Below are positions 5,417-7,331 of a stretch of DNA of 7,331 nt, piece by piece. The DNA comes from Myxococcota bacterium (lineage in GTDB: Bacteria; Myxococcota; Polyangia; GCA-2747355; JAKLHH01): assembly GCA_022710245.1 (NCBI GenBank), contig JAKLHH010000358.1:1-7331 (forward strand). The letters are read 5' to 3'. The notes under the pieces were generated by a model. It saw only the letters and a program-made list of their open reading frames with translations, ran no database searches and was not told the DNA's origin. The number at the start of each line of letters is the position of its first letter. Position 1 is the stretch's first letter. Made by a program: the position numbers and the translations under genes.

Positions 5417-7179
5417 CGGGAGGCGGCGCCCTTCCTCCGCAGCGTCCGGCGTGAGGGGGCGCCCTCGACTCGCCGGGGCTTCAGCGTCACGCGCAGGGTC
5501 TGGTCCTCGTCGGCGCGGAAGCTCACGCGCTCCGAGAAGTAGTCCTTGGCGCGCACGGTGATCTCGTAGAGCTGCGGTCCGCGCTTCAGGGTCAGGGTCG
5601 TCTCCCGCTGGGCCACGCCGTCGACGAGCAGCTCGGCCTCCCGCGGGGTCACCAGGAAGGTGATGGTGACCATCTGCGCGGCGGCGGGGGCCGGCGGCGG
5701 CGGCGGGGTGCGTCCGGCGAGCAGGTAGTACGCACCGCCTCCGACCGCGACCAGCGCGAGCGCAACCCAGAGCCCCACGCGGGATGGCGGGCGGTGGCGC
5801 GCCGTCCCGGCGCGACGGATCTCTCCGGTGCTCACGCTCTGCAGCGCTGGAGCGGGCTCGGCGCTCGGCGCCGCGGGCGCGCTCGGCCGGGGCGTCGTGC
5901 GTCGGGGCGCGGGCCGGGCGGGCGCCTCGAGACCGTCGTCGAGCTCGAGCGCCTGCTGCTGCTCCTCGGGGGGCAGGAAGCGATCGTCGGCGCCGCTCTC
6001 CCGGCGCTCGGGAGCGGCGGGGGCGGGTTCCTCCTGCAGGGCCGCGGACGGGCCGGCAGCGACGGTCGCCGCGGGGGGCGCGGCCGGCGGCGCCGGTGCT
6101 GGCTCGGTCTCTCCATCGAGGAGGATCAGCGAGGACTCGTCGAGGTCGGCAGCGAAGGAGAAGGCAGCAGCTGGCGGAGGCCCGGTCGTGTCGAGCGCGG
6201 CGGGGCTCCAGTCGAGCCCCTCTTCCCCGGCCGCGCTGTCGCCGGCGAACGGCCCCAGAGCCTGGGAGAAGTCGCGCGCGTCCTGGAAGCGGTCCTCCGG
6301 TCTGCGCGCCATGGCGCGGAGCACGATCGCGTCCACCTCGGGCGCCAGGTCCGGCTTGCGCCGTGAGGGCGGATCGAAGCGCCCCTCGACGGTGCACGCG
6401 ATCAGCTCGGGCAGCGTCAGGTCGTCGGGGAACGGCAGCTGGCCGGTCACCATGAAGTAGAGGATCGCCCCGGCCGAGTAGAGGTCGGTGCGGTGGTCGA
6501 GCTGCGCCGCGCTCGCCTGCTCGGGGGACATGAACTGCGGGGTCCCCATCACCAGCCCCGCGCTGGTGAGGCCGCCCTGAGCCTCGGCGACCTTGGAGAT
6601 GCCGAAGTCGAGGAGCTTCACGACCTCGACCCCGTCGTCGTCCTGCACCAGCATCAGGTTGTCGGGCTTGAGGTCGCGGTGGATGATCCCCTTCTTGTGC
6701 ACCGCCTCCAGGCCCGAGAGCGCCTGGAGCATGAGGCCCGCCGCTCGCGGGACCGGGAGCGGGCCATCCGCGAGGAGCTCCTTCAGGGTCCGGCCCTCGA
6801 GGAGCTCCATCACCATGTAGAGCCTGCCGTCGGCCTGGCCGAGGTCGAGCACCTGGGTCACGTTGCGGTGACCCGTCGAGCTCGCCGCGCGCGCCTCGCG
6901 AACCAGCCGCGCCGCCAGCTGATCACCGGTCGCGCCTGGCGTGCCGCCCGGGAGGATGACCTTGATCGCCACGCGGCGATCGAGGAGCGTGTGGGTCGCC
7001 TCGAAGACCGCCCCCATCCCGCCCAGGCCCAGGGCGCGGCCGATGCGGTACTTCCCCTCGAGGAGCGTGCCGGGCGGGAAGAGCCGGGACGGGATCAGCT
7101 TCCCGGTGGCAGGGCAGTAGGCATGCGATGCCTCGTGCTCGCCACCGCAGTGATCGCAGGCCACCTGTGCCAGCCGCAT
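5413..7179 (-). CDS. Membrane-anchored Ser/Thr protein kinase with N-terminal zinc-ribbon-like segment and PEGA-like C-terminus
   Basis: This 588-residue kinase starts with a Cys/His cluster (C8, C11, H15/H19, C22) resembling a small zinc ribbon. The bacterial Hanks-type kinase domain spans about 44-310: Gly loop GLGGMG (51-56), VAIK Lys73, helix C Glu95, catalytic HRDLKPDN (167-174, an RD kinase), DFG (191-193), activation segment from about 200 to GTPQFMSPEQ (212-221), and DLYSAGAILYFMVTG of helix F. A Pro/Ala/Glu-rich linker (about 310-465) leads to one transmembrane helix (about 468-487). A C-terminal PEGA-like beta domain (about 503-567; ITFLVTPREAELLVDG, then LYEITVRAKDYFSE) lies on the other side of the membrane. 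All catalytic residues are intact. The kinase domain should face the cytoplasm and the PEGA-like domain the periplasm, where it may sense the envelope. The stop overlaps the start of the phosphotransferase gene. The architecture is common in myxobacteria. Confidence 0.96.
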   Translation of the reverse strand: MRLAQVACDHCGGEHEASHAYCPATGKLIPSRLFPPGTLLEGKYRIGRALGLGGMGAVFEATHTLLDRRVAIKVILPGGTPGATGDQLAARLVREARAASSTGHRNVTQVLDLGQADGRLYMVMELLEGRTLKELLADGPLPVPRAAGLMLQALSGLEAVHKKGIIHRDLKPDNLMLVQDDDGVEVVKLLDFGISKVAEAQGGLTSAGLVMGTPQFMSPEQASAAQLDHRTDLYSAGAILYFMVTGQLPFPDDLTLPELIACTVEGRFDPPSRRKPDLAPEVDAIVLRAMARRPEDRFQDARDFSQALGPFAGDSAAGEEGLDWSPAALDTTGPPPAAAFSFAADLDESSLILLDGETEPAPAPPAAPPAATVAAGPSAALQEEPAPAAPERRESGADDRFLPPEEQQQALELDDGLEAPARPAPRRTTPRPSAPAAPSAEPAPALQSVSTGEIRRAGTARHRPPSRVGLWVALALVAVGGGAYYLLAGRTPPPPPAPAAAQMVTITFLVTPREAELLVDGVAQRETTLTLKRGPQLYEITVRAKDYFSERVSFRADEDQTLRVTLKPRRVEGAPSRRTLRRKGAASR

Positions 7180-7185
7180 GCCGGC

Positions 7186-7210
7186 ATACTACCTCTGTCC
7201 GGTGGTCGAT
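7186..7210 (-). promoter_or_regulatory. Weak candidate promoter for the kinase gene
   Basis: On the - strand, TAGTAT (7191-7186; 4 of 6 with TATAAT) is preceded at 18 nt by GTTACA (4 of 6 with TTGACA). Transcription would begin at or within a base or two of the ATG (7179), implying a leaderless message. This fits the poor Shine-Dalgarno spacing: GAGG lies 12 nt before that ATG. The boxes are weak. Confidence 0.25.
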
Positions 7211-7266
7211 GTAACCCGGTGATGCGGTGCTGCTCAGCCGGCGTAGGACCGCTGCAGCCCTCGCTC

Positions 7267-7296
7267 GGCGGGGGCGAGGGGCCCCTCGCCCCCGCC
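7267..7296. repeat. Perfect 30-bp GC-rich palindrome
   Basis: GGCGGGGGCGAGGGG (7267-7281) is followed directly by its exact reverse complement (7282-7296), with no spacer. As RNA it would fold into a very stable hairpin with a few apical bases unpaired; as DNA it could extrude a cruciform. It could be a terminator stem for a gene to the right, a dispersed palindromic repeat, or a dimeric protein site. No T tract follows on either strand. Confidence 0.65.
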
Positions 7297-7298
7297 CC

Positions 7299-7328
7299 CG
7301 GCGGCCTCCGGGGCTCCGGGGGCCGCCG
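7299..7328. repeat. Second GC-rich hairpin next to the palindrome
   Basis: CGGCGGCCTCCGG (7299-7311) pairs with CCGGGGGCCGCCG (7316-7328) around a GGCT tetraloop, with one T-G wobble pair. It lies 2 nt from the 30-bp palindrome, so the pair resembles a twin-hairpin terminator or REP-like element. The window ends 3 nt later. The stretch 7180-7266 between the kinase start and these hairpins shows no gene. Confidence 0.55.
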
Positions 7329-7331
7329 CCG

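Noticed and set aside
5417..6397. Upstream in-frame extension of the phosphotransferase within the kinase gene
   Set aside because: The extension is low-complexity Arg/Ala sequence antiphase to the kinase's own frame; the GTG at 5416 overlapping the kinase stop is the natural start.
7095..7187. Short out-of-frame - strand ORF (30 codons, ATG at 7187) with better Shine-Dalgarno spacing than the kinase ATG
   Set aside because: It overlaps the start of the kinase gene and its peptide looks random. It could be a regulatory upstream ORF, but the only evidence is the AGAGG spacing.

Overview
The window is very GC-rich on both strands and carries families typical of the Myxococcota: a TIGR02996/leucine-rich-repeat protein, a PEGA-tailed transmembrane Ser/Thr kinase, and a retron reverse transcriptase with the long N-terminal extension of the myxobacterial type. 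I infer a myxobacterium or close relative. This rests on recognised protein features, not on a database search.

Layout on the + strand: (i) the 3' part of an aldo/keto-reductase-like gene (2-886) with a degraded-looking active site; (ii) a stretch of about 690 bases without a convincing protein (887-1577) that holds three consecutive, structurally complete retron-type ncRNAs (929-1096, 1116-1275, 1320-1482); (iii) a retron reverse transcriptase (1578-3002); (iv) a TIGR02996/LRR protein (2999-4414) whose GTG start overlaps the RT stop by 4 nt. On the - strand, convergent with these, are a membrane Ser/Thr kinase (7179-5413) and a small APH-like phosphotransferase (5416-4463), which also share a 4-nt GTGA overlap. 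The right edge (7180-7331) is intergenic and carries two back-to-back GC-rich inverted repeats.

The central result is the ncRNA array. Each unit has an outer a1/a2 inverted repeat, a conserved TAGC with a candidate branching G, a short msr-like hairpin, a long msd-like hairpin with an invariant 18-20 nt apical region, and a conserved 3' block ending in TAGC just before a2. The three 122-nt cores align without a gap. Six base pairs change by compensatory substitution between copies, and each a1 pairs with its own a2 but differs from the other units. One RT therefore appears to be served by three distinct msr-msd templates. The working model is a single transcript (three ncRNAs, RT, LRR protein) encoding a three-msDNA retron with a TIGR02996/LRR accessory or effector protein. 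I know of no described retron with such a triplicated template array, but I could not search for one. The kinase/phosphotransferase pair looks like an unrelated signalling operon.
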